64,000 nt of DNA from Allacma fusca (taxonomy: Eukaryota > Arthropoda > Collembola > Symphypleona > Sminthuridae), in the NCBI GenBank assembly GCA_947179485.1, contig OX359250.1, forward strand, positions 27,910,654 through 27,974,653, written 5' to 3'. A program made the translations under genes and the position numbers. Numbering within the stretch: position 1 is the stretch's first letter; each line of letters begins with the position of its first letter. Positions 46,130-57,684 of this stretch are shown here, piece by piece. The notes beneath the pieces were generated by a model that saw nothing but the letters and a program-made list of their open reading frames with translations, ran no database searches and had not been told where the DNA came from.

Positions 46130-46885
46130 TATTCTCTCTCCCTGATAAAAAAAAAAGGAAAATAGATCCCGGAAATCCCAGAAGTGACAAGGCCTGAATT
46201 GTTTTGATTCGAGATTGATTCTCCATATAATTTGATTCAGGGAGTCTAGAGAATTCTATCCAGGCAAAGGAGGATTTGCAGGTGAGCAGAATCAAAACAA
46301 GTGGAGATGGGTCAATGGGAAAAAATATTCTATTTAAAATGTATAAGGCTAGCATAATTATAATTACATTCAGAGCCAATTTTTTCTCGGGATTCTCCCA
46401 TCGACTTGATTACTCCAGAAGTCCCAACGGTGCCCGGATACATCCCTAAAAAAATGTATTTGCAAAGAAGGACTCAGGCTGGGAACCTCTGAGCTTGGTG
46501 ATACACGCTCAATTAATTTAATTTTCATATTTATTTCCAGGAATTTTCCTGGGAAGTGAGCCACTAACCAAGGAAGTAAAGCGTATTATTACATTGTAAT
46601 AATTATATCCATATAAATACCCTGCCTACCAGTATACAATGTGCAATTCTCGCTCCATCTCTTTCCTATGGCGTACCATGGGAAAAGAAATGAAACGAAA
46701 GCCTTTTTTTGCACATTCGACACTCCCACGTCAGTGAGTAGGTTCCTTCCTGATTATTTACGTTTTCAAATCACACTGCTGAGTTTAAGTTTCCAACATT
46801 TTATATCCTTGCGTAGTAGCCCACCTTGAAATTGGGATACACAAGTTTTACCAAAATACCGTAAAGTTTTGTTGTGTGTTACTAC
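46130..46885. other. Upstream flank of SIFamide
   Basis: Open stretches on the minus strand (46083-46564) lack gene-like composition or splice support. No repeat identified. Confidence 0.35.
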
Positions 46886-47004
46886 CAGGGATGGGAAATT
46901 TACAAAGACTACCTGCAGGATTGGATTAACGGATTAAAGGTAAAAATTCCGATCACTTGGATTGGATTAACGGATTCAAGCAAAAAATTCCGATCACCTG
47001 GATT

Positions 47005-48682
47005 CAGTGCTCGGACTGGGTACAGAAACCGTGTACCCGTACCCATACCCGTACCCGAATATCGGGTACTACAAAATGCTGTACCTATACCCGTACCCAT
47101 ACCCGAGTACCCGGGTAAATTATTTCAGTACCCGTACCCGTACCTGAAAATACAATGTAGTACCTGTACCCACAATTTACCCGTACCCGTAATGTACCCA
47201 AAACCTGTACCCGTACCCGAGTATCTATTGTGTGTACCCGGGTATTACTCGGGTACTGGAAGTTTGGCCGATTTAAAATCCCCGACGACATTAGCCTGCC
47301 CAGCTGAAAAATTTTAAGTTGTCAATTTTTTGACCTCCATTAAAAGTGTCCGGGATTTTGGGAATTTTCCCTAGGCTTTAAATACATCCTATTTGAATTT
47401 AAAAAAAATTATTTAAGGCATTTTGGGATTTTTTTAATAAACACTGACGAAATTCAAATCCTACTACCCCAAAATAATAACTTGCTGAATGAAATGAAAT
47501 GTGTTCTCGCTAATTGGAATTGGGACGGATTCTTTAATACTAAACTCTCCATAACTTGCTTTTCAACTTGGAGAACAAGAAACAATTTTTTTTCCGGCTA
47601 ATCGAACTCTGTGTATAGAAAATGTAATACGGAAAAATTGAGTTGATCATAATTTTTCCAAGTCAAATATTGCGGTTTCAGGAAATAAATGTGGGAGGCA
47701 ATATTGAATACTCATTTTATATTACAGCTTTATAAAACAAACATTCGTAAACTGTCTCTCACATTTATGAAGCCCGAGACGGAGATTTTCGAAAAATGCA
47801 GGCAAAATAGGACTAAAATGCAACCCCATGGAAGTTTTGAACGCCAAGTTCAGATGTCTGTCAAGTTCTTTTAACATCAAAATTATCAAGACTAATCAAA
47901 GGGACTGAAATATAAATATTGCGTGCAAGGAATGATATAATCATAAGTCATAAATACCCAGAATTGAAAATGCTCAAATTGCCTGCATAAAATGCCTTGG
48001 CGTTTTCAAATGGGCAACCCTGGGTACTTGTAACGTTAAGAAATGGATCTGCTAATGAATGTATATTTATTCCGATCTTATCTCGTAATACGTCTTCAAA
48101 TAATTGTAATGTTACGCTCCCAATAAAGCTAATTAAATTGAATCCCAAGAACCTCCCTCTTGAAATTCTTCGTTGATGAGCTTCACTATTTAAGTCAATA
48201 AACAGATGATTTCACTGACTCTACGCTCTATTTATTTATTAGATTCCTTGGATGAATTATTAGAAGCGTTAGATTGCAACTACCACGTAATCATAAATGA
48301 GACGAAGTCACTTGGCTCTGTCACTAACGCAAGTATCTGTATACTACGAAATAAGCAACTCCACGGTTGGTTGGTCTTATTGTTAGCCATAGTAATCCAT
48401 CCCATCAGGAATCCTTGAAGTACCCAAAACTACTCGGGTACAGCACCCACGGGTACAGGCATTTTACATAGTGATACCCGTACCCATTGGGTACTACCCG
48501 ATTGCCACTGAGTGAGTACCCATACCCGTACCCGTACCTGTACCCACTTTATTGCCTAAAATCAAGAGTACCCGGGTAGAACCCGCGTACTTGCGAGTAC
48601 GCAACTTCTGTACCCAGGTAGTACCCATACCTGTACCCGTACCCATTTACCCGAGTATTACCCGTACCCAGTCCGAGCACTG
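47005..48682 (+). mobile_element. Full-length copy 3 of the CAGTGCTCGG hAT family
   Basis: TIR CAGTGCTCGGACTGGGTAC at both ends, perfect 8-bp duplication CCTGGATT (46997-47004 and 48683-48690). Arms of GTACCC units. The ~1-kb non-repetitive centre is nearly identical to that of 15319-18294 and includes ORFs at 47689-47874 (plus), 47948-48148 (minus) and 48206-48418 (plus); the first two are open in both copies. No transposase motif recognised. Confidence 0.93.
47948..48148 (-). CDS. Conserved ORF in the centre of the CAGTGCTCGG element
   Basis: 66 codons, starting MGFNLISFIGSVTLQLFEDV, with ADPFLNVTSTQGCPF and AFYAGNLSIFNSGYL further on. The counterpart at 17109-17309 has the same length and start and only two replacements that I see. 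It may be an exon of the parent element or captured host sequence. A start hydrophobic segment and an N-glycosylation-type NVT could suggest an extracellular fragment. Function unknown; two recent copies are expected to match even without selection. Confidence 0.3.
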   Translation of the reverse strand: MGFNLISFIGSVTLQLFEDVLRDKIGINIHSLADPFLNVTSTQGCPFENAKAFYAGNLSIFNSGYL

Positions 48683-50066
48683 CCTGGATTAGATTAACGG
48701 ATTAAAGGTAAAAATTCCGATCACCTGGATTGAATTAACGGATTAAAGCAAAAAATTCCGATCACCTGGATTGGATTAACGGATTAAAGCAAAAATTTCT
48801 CATCACCTGGATTGGATTAAGGGATTGAGGGAAAAAATTCCGATCACTTGGATTGGATTTGGGGATTGACGGCAAAACTCCAAACGTTTGGATTTGATTA
48901 AAGGTTTGATGAATAAAATTTAGATTGGATTTCCAATAAAGATGCAGATATTAAGGATTGATGAACAAAATCAAAAAATCTCTAATGGATTGGCACATAG
49001 ACCAATTTAAATCTTATATAAATGAGTCTTACGGGTCAACATTTCTTAAAACATACTTAGATCGTTTGCGATATTCCACCATAAATTCGGTAATTCATAT
49101 TGGGATAATGCGATGACGCAAATATCCTAATAGTTAGTTCAAATAACAAGGTTGGTCCCATTTAGTCAAAGACATTAGTACGCAGTAAATTACTGTGGAT
49201 GGAGCGGAACCAGGAATAGTCTGCTTAAAATAGAAAGATATAGGCCAAATCGCAATTCCAACCTACATATTTATGATACACATTTAAATTATTATATTAA
49301 GCAGCTGAAATACTAGTAATCAAAATATGCACATATTTGAGGCAAACTTAAAGAAAATTTGTTACTCCGTAATTAATACAAAAAAGCTTAAAGCTCCTAC
49401 TATGCTCCCACGTTCTTTTCTCAGATTTATATTTCTACAAACTATAACGGCATGATTCCTGTTTGAAATCGCTGGCCTTGGAATTGTAACATGTCAACAA
49501 ACACACGATACATGTTCATTATGAAACCGCTAGATGTTGAAAAACGTGAGCAAAATGTAGCAATGACATAGCAGGAGATATAATCCAATCCACACTACTG
49601 ATAGCAGTGGATTTTGGGATTAGGATTGACCAAATAATTCACCAAGGTTTGGATTCGGATTGGGGATTAATTTGTTGTTAATATGTAAATAATTGGATTA
49701 AACAAATAGATTAAAATGAAAGCATTGAGCCGGGATTGAGGAATAAGGATTAGATTCAAGTTTCCCCAACACTTGGATTGGGATTCGGATTAATTAATTT
49801 TTAAAAATTTTGTAATCCGGGATTAATTTAATCCCGTATTAATAATCCATTACCATCCCTGGTTACTACCGCTGATAATATTCCTCAGTTTAAAAAGCTA
49901 GTAAATAAATCCCCGTACTTTTCTTGTAGAGACGAAAATTTTATTTTTTCAAGTCTTAAGATCCCTAAGAATGAACAGAAAAATGTCTTTAGCAGGATAG
50001 CAGATAAAAGATTAAATTTAAATTTTTATAAGCCATTATTAAGTACAGAGAATTATTACTGTGCAT

Positions 50067-51988
50067 CAAAGGTGCTAGCCTATCCTGCATGTAGGCCTAC
50101 AAGTAGGCCTATTTATATGATGCGAGCAATTTTCAGAAAAAATTATAGGCAAAATAGGGTGCACTGGGTTTCGCAGAAAAAATGCCTATAAAATAGGAAA
50201 TGCACGCCTGCATACAAGCGGTCATATAGGTATACATTTAGGCAGCACGAGAACACGCTTGTATGAAGGGAATTATATAGGATGTATGTGCATAGAAAAT
50301 ATTATGTAGGGTGCAGGCTTCTAACACAAAATATTCTGAATATACAATGTTGTTAACTATAACTTAAACTATTGATACATTATAGAAGTTTTCTCTCAAT
50401 GCAAACCAAAACTACTGCAGGAACATCTGAGATTTCCCATTCAAAATAATATTCATACAGAACTCATACTTACTGTAACGTGCCGTACGAGTTTTCACAT
50501 AATGCATGAGTAACATTAATTTTGTAGAAGTACTCACAATCAGTTTGTTTAAAAAATTTGACTACATATAATAGTAGCAAACAATTGCGAGTGTTTTCTG
50601 AGTAATTGTTGCATATGAGAGCTGAGGGCTTGGCCTAAATTTTTTCTAAACTAATGTTATTATTAATAAAGCTGCCAGATGTAAATAAGCAAAATAGTAG
50701 ACTTTTTAATTTTATGTCAAAATTTATTCCGTATTATAAAAACAATTTACCTATTTTGGAATTTTCTTAAAGCGATTTAACAACCACTCTCTGAAAATAT
50801 GCGGTATATTGTTTATTGACAAGTAATTACTTATGCTGCATCTTAATATTAATAACTAATAAATACTTCAGAGGTCAGAGGAATGAATTTGTTTCAACAC
50901 ATTTGTGTCATCAAGTTGCATATCATAAAAGGATACACAATCCCATTCTAGAATAACTTTTACGGCTGTCATTGCTTCCAGAAATTCCACGGACATATTT
51001 GATAACTCCTGCGTCCACAATTTATTGATAAAAATAAAGACTCAAAACTCAGAGACAGCCTTGGTTTCTGAACCAAGCACAGAACCCAGTTTGTGCTGAC
51101 AAAAATATTTCTAGCAAGACAATTTTATAAGAAATAAATGTCGAAAGAATCTTACCTGGAAGTGAAAGTAAGTACTCAACTAGGACTGTCATAAGCAGAT
51201 TCTTCAATGTTAAAGTACTTTTATATACTTTTTTGTAAGCCATTGTTGAAAGTACAATCTCCCATTTTAATTTTATCAGGTTAAATAATAGCATCCGGAC
51301 ACGGAGTATGTACTTACATTTAAATAAAAGCAACTATTCTAACTACTATGCTAACGGATACAATAAAAATAATTAATGGTGATTTTTACTACTTCACAGT
51401 ATTGCAGTTTGCTGCAGAAATGAAACGATGGACAGAATTAGAATTCAAATGATAGACCTAATTACGTTTGCACTGAAAGACGTTAGTGCTTCGACAATTC
51501 CCTGGCACCAAGTTCTAAAATGTTCGATAAGTTTCGCTTGATCGTGCTGACATTTCAAAGCACAGAATATATTTACAAGAGTTTAGAAGCCTTTTCAATC
51601 AAATAGTAGACTGAGTAGATCCCACGATTTTTTAGCAAACTGTTTTCCCAAATAGTAGCTAGTCTACTAAAAAAGTAGGCATCTGGCAGCTTTATAAGTT
51701 ATTATGTCCAAAATAAATTTACTAAAATAAAAACAGCAAAACGTTATGTAATTATGCATTTTAATAAAATTATAATTTATTTCTACAGTATAGGGAAGGG
51801 TCGCATGTAGGAAGGAGCTAACACTTTCCGTTACCTTATATAGGCAGAAATGTAGGCAGTGTCAAATCCCTACTTGTAGGCAAGGATATAGGCCATAGCA
51901 ATTGCACAAATAGGTGAGAAGGAAGGCTCCTCCTAAACTAAATGTATAGGTAGGATGTAGGATAGGCAAAATCATTTTAGCATCTTTG
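50067..51988. mobile_element. hAT-type element, body motif GTAGGCCTATTTATA
   Basis: Ends CAAAGGTGCTAGCCTATCC and complement CAAAGATGCTAAAATG, perfect 8-bp duplication CTGTGCAT (50059-50066 and 51989-51996). Arms repeat TATAGGATGTAGG / CCTACAAGTAGGCC units. It hosts 50664-51697. Confidence 0.9.
50664..51697. mobile_element. hAT-type element, CTGCCAGATG ends, TAGTAGACT units
   Basis: Ends TAATAAAGCTGCCAGATG and complement TTATAAAGCTGCCAGATG, perfect 8-bp duplication GTTATTAT (50656-50663 and 51698-51705). Subterminal AATAGTAGACT / AGTCTACTA units are few here; the centre (50750-51590) is unique, with an unrecognised ORF at 51049-51333 (minus). Confidence 0.85.
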
Positions 51989-51996
51989 CTGTGCAT

Positions 51997-54529
51997 AGAA
52001 GGTTTTCATACATTAAAAGAAAAGGGGGATGTGAAAGTACTGGAAAATGTAGAAACACACTTGAGTCGAGCACTACTGTAAATTACAGTGAGTGTCATCT
52101 TGGTTCAAGGGGCCCCTAAAAAATACTTGCACATGTATCTATCTATATTTACAGAGTTCTGGAAAAAACGCCCTCATATACCTTGAATGTGTATTGTGGC
52201 CACTAACTTGTATATCCAATGCTTACAAACAATACGAGCTACTACCGTGCTTTCAATTTCACAATGGGAACAATTTCTCAAACTTGTTCCCAAATTTGAC
52301 TCGCTATTTTTACAGCAGTTGCTGCATTTTCTACGAAATTAACTCCGAATGGCTTGAATGCTTTAATCTGGAAAAATATATTAATTATGTTTCTTACATA
52401 ATTTTATTTCGAAATTCTCGAACAAATTCGGGTATTGCTTCAAGTTTTTGATCTCAGTGTCTGGAAATATTGATTCAGGTCATTGGAAATATTTTTTTAA
52501 ATTTGAACCAAGCAGGATACTTGAATATTTGGTAGGTTACGGTTCCCTTAAATAGGCAGAAGAGAGGTGGAATAGTTTCCAGAAAAAAGCAGGTGTATTA
52601 AACAAGCTATATGTGAAACGTGCAAGTGTCTAAAGTCCCGGTTGTTTCATAACTGTTTGCTCTCCTCCCAACCCATGGAAGCGGTAATGTTAAAAAATAT
52701 TGATTTCTCTATTTTGTTGCAAATTTTCTTCCAAAATTTTAAAAATTTGTTCCATGGGCTGGGAGGGGATAAGGATATGAAATACCCCGTATAATAAATT
52801 ACATTATTGCATCCTGCCTTGTGCTTTGCCCGTTTTGCGATTCAAGCCCCAAAGATTAAGTGCACATTTAATAAACCCAAAAGAGTGAAGGATTCAACGT
52901 CAAGTCTAAGACCAGCCAAGGGTGCTGGGGAAATTACACAAGCCCAGCATGAAAAATATATCCAGTTCACTTTTCTCTTTCTCGCCGCACGCATTCACAA
53001 AACCCAGAGATACTCTCCGCTTTCTCCCGAGCCATTTTAAATGGTCATATCAAAATTCAAAACTAACTACAGAGCTTAATTAATTTTCGTAGAGAAGCTT
53101 CTACTTTTGAGAATTAATTCCAAATTTTAATTCCTCGCAACGTGAGATATAGATATTCACAAGGAAGAAATTTTAAGATAGGTAGGATTAATGTAAAGGG
53201 AACTTTAGAAGTTAGTAAGATAGAAAATATTCAATTCTTTTGACTTTCAAGGAAAATCAAATTCAGATATTCAGAAATCTTTCAAATCGTTTTTATTAGA
53301 TTGCCTCGCAGGATTTCCCTTCGGAACGACTTGATATCTCCGTGATCCCTGCCAATTCAATTCTAAAACTTTATCGTGATAAAAAAAATACCAACGAATG
53401 TGCAGAAAAGAACGGGATACAGGAATCAACTTCACAGCAGGAAATGAAAGCACTGTGGAAGAATTTACATCCTATGTTTTGAACGGATTGTAAGGTTTGA
53501 CTGAATTTATGAAGGGCCGAGTAAGTCGTAGCTTAAGCTCGGGAAACGTACCAAAACCAATCTTCGGAAGTAGATTTAGAAACGAATTTATGAACCGTGT
53601 ATCCCCTTTTTCCTGGAAAAAAATATGCTCCGGTCAGCATTAAGGTGATTCATATAAACACACTATATACTTGAAGCACCCAATAACATTTTCCGGCGGA
53701 TTCTGAAGATTTCAAGGAATGACATAAACTTACAATGCTCTGTTTAAATAAAATTCCGCCTTCATACCTCTGGAGATACACACAATGACTCGAAACATAA
53801 GAAACACATGAGAAATATTATGGACACCAATGGACGGGATTTTTCAGTTCAGAGAACAGAATTGATTGGAAATTAAATAATTACGAATAATTACTCATGA
53901 AACAACTGTTTTTATTCACAGAACCGTATCAAATCATTTTTAAAAAATACAACAATATGACTGCACAGGTAGCAACGGACAACAACTGCACAAACATGAA
54001 ATTCCCCTCGAGCCATAATCAATGTAGTATTTATAGTTCAATCTTATAGTGCAACATATATGTTGATGAATTTCAAAGGACTTATAATATCGACGCCCCA
54101 AAACAAACTCAGTTAGGCTGAGTCCGCGTACATACATATGTACATACATATATATCTATGTGCTACTGTATTTATGTCCGTGTCTGGAAATCTTACAAAC
54201 AAGGAACCATATAATATGTAATTCATTAAAATATAACAGGCACCACGGGGCATTCATATTTATTTTTTGGTGAGGTTCAATGATCAACAGTAATAAAAAC
54301 AAATCCAATAACACAGCCAGAGTATACAACAGGTGACCTGTACAGGGTCAAGTGTCTGTATACAATAATGCATAATAATTATTATAAGTACGTCGAGAAA
54401 TCACAAGAGTGTTGGTTTCTTTTTCAAGGTAATCGGTTCCTGTCACTTATTTGCTTTTAATAGCTCCCTGTCCAATTGTTGCTCGGACATTGTACAAACA
54501 GCACATATGGAGCGGCTTTCTCCTTCCCT

Positions 54530-54568
<39 letters not shown>

Positions 54569-56952
54569 AGATAGTCAGTGCCTCAACTGTGGATATAGCT
54601 TGTCCTTTTATCTCTCATATAAACAACTCATGTGTATAATAGTTACAGGACTTATATACGTAAGAGCTATCTAGTCTGTTATTTACAACTTATTTGGGAG
54701 AAATGTAACGTGTCATAACAATTATGTTTGTACCTTGTACAATGTCAAGTTACTCTAGTAATAATTACTTACACCTAATCAATATCCATTATAATAAGTT
54801 GAGCTTTTTAAAAATCTTTCATGATGTTGGCATTAAATCTTTTCAATTCACATATTTGGAGTCAAACACATAACACTATAATAATAACGTTCACTAGCTC
54901 TCTACAAGTTGTAAGGCAAAATTGAGTACAAACTATCATCCATACATAAATTCAGTAAGTTACACATATGATTATTACCCCTGCGGAAACATTTTTCTTT
55001 TCTTTATTTTTTAGTTTTTTTGGGACGAAACCTGAAAGCTTGAGACAGCCTAATAAAAATCTTAATCCTAATTATAGAAGGTGTGCAACCACCATATATG
55101 TACGCTGTCAATGATGGCATAATAATCCTGTGCAATCTCATGCAAATGTGATTTGTGAAAATTGCAAGTAATATTTTATCTCCACCATAGAATTAAAACA
55201 AGTGATTTTTTTTTGTAAACCTTGAGGACGAAGAGCGATTTTGGTCGTCACGTTTTTTATATCTCCAAGTTTCAAAAATATAAATTGACACGTAATTAAT
55301 TAGTACAGTCTCCCCACAAAATTAATGGAAATTGTTCTCGCACCAAGTAGACCAAAATATGAATTGAAAAGATGCTGGCATTTTTTTTTGTGTGCCAGGG
55401 ACAAAATTGTCCTTGTAAATTGAAGAGTATATAGATATAATTACATACATACACATACACAAAATTAATTTCTTTAGAGTTTCATTCAATTCAATAACAA
55501 CGTTTTGGTGGATGTAACAACAGTATTAACATTCATTATGCGCTTCTTGTACAGTACAGTGTCCATTTTAAAAATAGGCCACAAAAATATGTGTTTACTT
55601 GGATTCATCTCTTCGATGGGAAAATATTTTACAAGTACTCATCAGTTGATATCATATTAGACTCGAGGTGACCGCAGGGACCCTCACTGTGCTAAATATT
55701 AAGGACCCCGAGGGAAAATATTTTTAAAGGAACAATACAGTAGTAGATAATTACTTGAACGTATAGCTTACAATCAAATATTAATCTTATAGTAATTAAT
55801 TTAAAGAACAGCCACGGACTAGTCACACTGTGAACAGTGAACACCTACAGTTTATCAATAAAGTGCAAAAATTATCTTTCACTAGAAAAATTCCTGGGAA
55901 ATTGTGAGTAATAATAATTATTCTTATTTAATAATATTGCTTACATATGTCCTTCACATAATTATGTATTTTTTTTATAAGCAAATTAATTTCAGGGATA
56001 GTCCTACATGGTAGTAGCTTCGCAGAAGCTTTTTAATGTCATGGTCTTTTACTGCGGTAGTTATTCCGAGTGAAATAAATTCTCGGGGAAGTTATCTGTA
56101 ATAATCACATGTAACTGCCGACTCACGTTCAGATTAAATGAACACGTGTAGAATTAAAAGAATATAATTTCGGAAAGGATACAATAATATTATGCTAAAA
56201 ATCGGCAATTATATACATATTTACAATAATCAACGCATACATTACAAATATTTTCTTGACTTCGTTGTGTAGAGTTCACAGTTCCGTTGGTTTGCACAGA
56301 CAGATGGAAGGGAATATCTTGGGTAAAATAGTACCTGCATTGAATTTCCATGAGGAAATTATATTTTTATGTTCTACAATTTCTACCTTGTACGCATTAG
56401 GATTTGATACTTCACATATATTTTTGGGTAATCAAGTAAAAACGACAGCACTCCTATTGCTTTAATCCAGAGTGTAAATAAAAAAGGAACGTTCCCACCA
56501 GGATGCATTGCTTTATATGCATTTTGCAGCAAGACTGTCAAATGTAAGATTTACATGTTTAGATTGCGAAGTTAAACTCTTGCTTCTACTATATGCGGAG
56601 GTTGTAAAATATTATTATTACAGTAGATATTCTAAATCTAGAAAAGTGTATACAAAAAAAATGAATGAAAGAAATAGCGTGTACCGGGAATGCACTTGGG
56701 AAGGAACAAAGTGCAAAAGTAATTAAATTATTTACAAAATCTTGGTTACAGAATAATATTAGAGATTGGTAACAAATAGTTATATTTTCATGACATAGAT
56801 ACATAATTATGTATAAGACGCATAAAAAATAATTCATTGTCTAGCTGAGTTACTGTCAAATATGTAAATGGAAAACAGGCTCACTTCTCATAACCTTGAA
56901 CGTCGTACCTTACAAATTTAAAAGATTGATTGGACGATATTTGACGTAAAAT
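51997..56952. other. Quiet intergenic or 3' flanking region
   Basis: No terminal-repeat insertions seen. Weak exon candidates: 52142-52451 plus (acceptor TTTACAG, ending NSRTNSGIASSF) and a minus-strand cysteine-containing stretch near 52190-52350 (KCSNCCKN, LRNCSHCEIE); neither can be linked to other exons. 53271-53453 minus and 52807-53040 plus are also unsupported. Part of 54-57 kb may be the 3' UTR of the MCTP gene. Confidence 0.4.
54533..54566. repeat. (TG)n microsatellite
   Basis: About 17 uninterrupted TG dinucleotides. Confidence 0.95.
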
Positions 56953-57050
56953 TTACGATGACCAGATTGCTCTAACAATTGACTCCGATGGATTTTTATT
57001 GGTCACGTAAATTCTTCCACTCCCGTTCACGTCCCCTGATTCTTGGACCT

Positions 57051-57645
57051 TCACCAAAACTTGTACTTGGCTTTCTTGGCTACTGGTGCTTTCCCTGGTG
57101 GGCTTCGATTTCTTTGCACATCTGGTGACGATAATACTCTGATAGGCTTGAATTGGAGCTGAAAATATGACAGGTTTCATGTAATCCCAAGTCTGAGACG
57201 TATTATTTTTGGTTGGACGAGTCCATGAAAAATGAAATTATGGAAGGAGAGATTGAAATCATCCAGTGTCGGAGCACTGGGGAGAACCCAACTTACCAAT
57301 TCTTGATTATCCGGAACCCTCACAATTAAATTAAAGAGTTCATTAGTGGGAGTGAAGTTGGGCCTGATGAGAGGTCGGAGAAATCGATGGAGACCCCAAC
57401 CCATTGCTAGATATCTCAGCGGAACGAAGTAGAGAAGGATCGTAGCAAAAAATAGTCCTATAACTGCCAACCATGATATGAAAGGGATGACCATTCGGAG
57501 TGTACTACAAAACAAAAAAAATTATGAGTTAGCTTCCCAGCTCCACACACAGTGTTCAAAATAAGAGCGGAGCATGAGGACTCTTCATACACCATAGAAT
57601 GAGAAGGACTGAGAGTGTAAGTGAAAGATCAAGATTTGTGAGTCT

Positions 57646-57684
<39 letters not shown>

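Larger units (their letters stand above)
46886..49861. mobile_element. hAT-type element, body motif GGATTGGATTAACGG
   Basis: Ends CAGGGATGGGAAATTT and complement CAGGGATGGTAATGGATTAT, perfect 8-bp duplication GTTACTAC (46878-46885 and 49862-49869). Arms of GGATTAACGGATTAAAGG and TTCCGATCACCT units. It hosts element copy 3 at 47005-48682. The unique part 48960-49600 has no recognised gene. Confidence 0.92.

Noticed and set aside
46370-46564. Coding exon upstream of SIFamide
   Set aside because: The SIFamide gene has a plausible TATA box and start codon downstream; this ORF has no splice link to it.
46874-47317. 147-codon ORF rich in PVPVP
   Set aside because: It reads through GTACCC repeats of an hAT arm and crosses the element boundary at 47005.
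52092-52451. Possible plus-strand gene, and a cysteine-rich minus-strand exon in the same place
   Set aside because: Both have partial splice signals but cannot be joined to other exons in phase; no family recognised.
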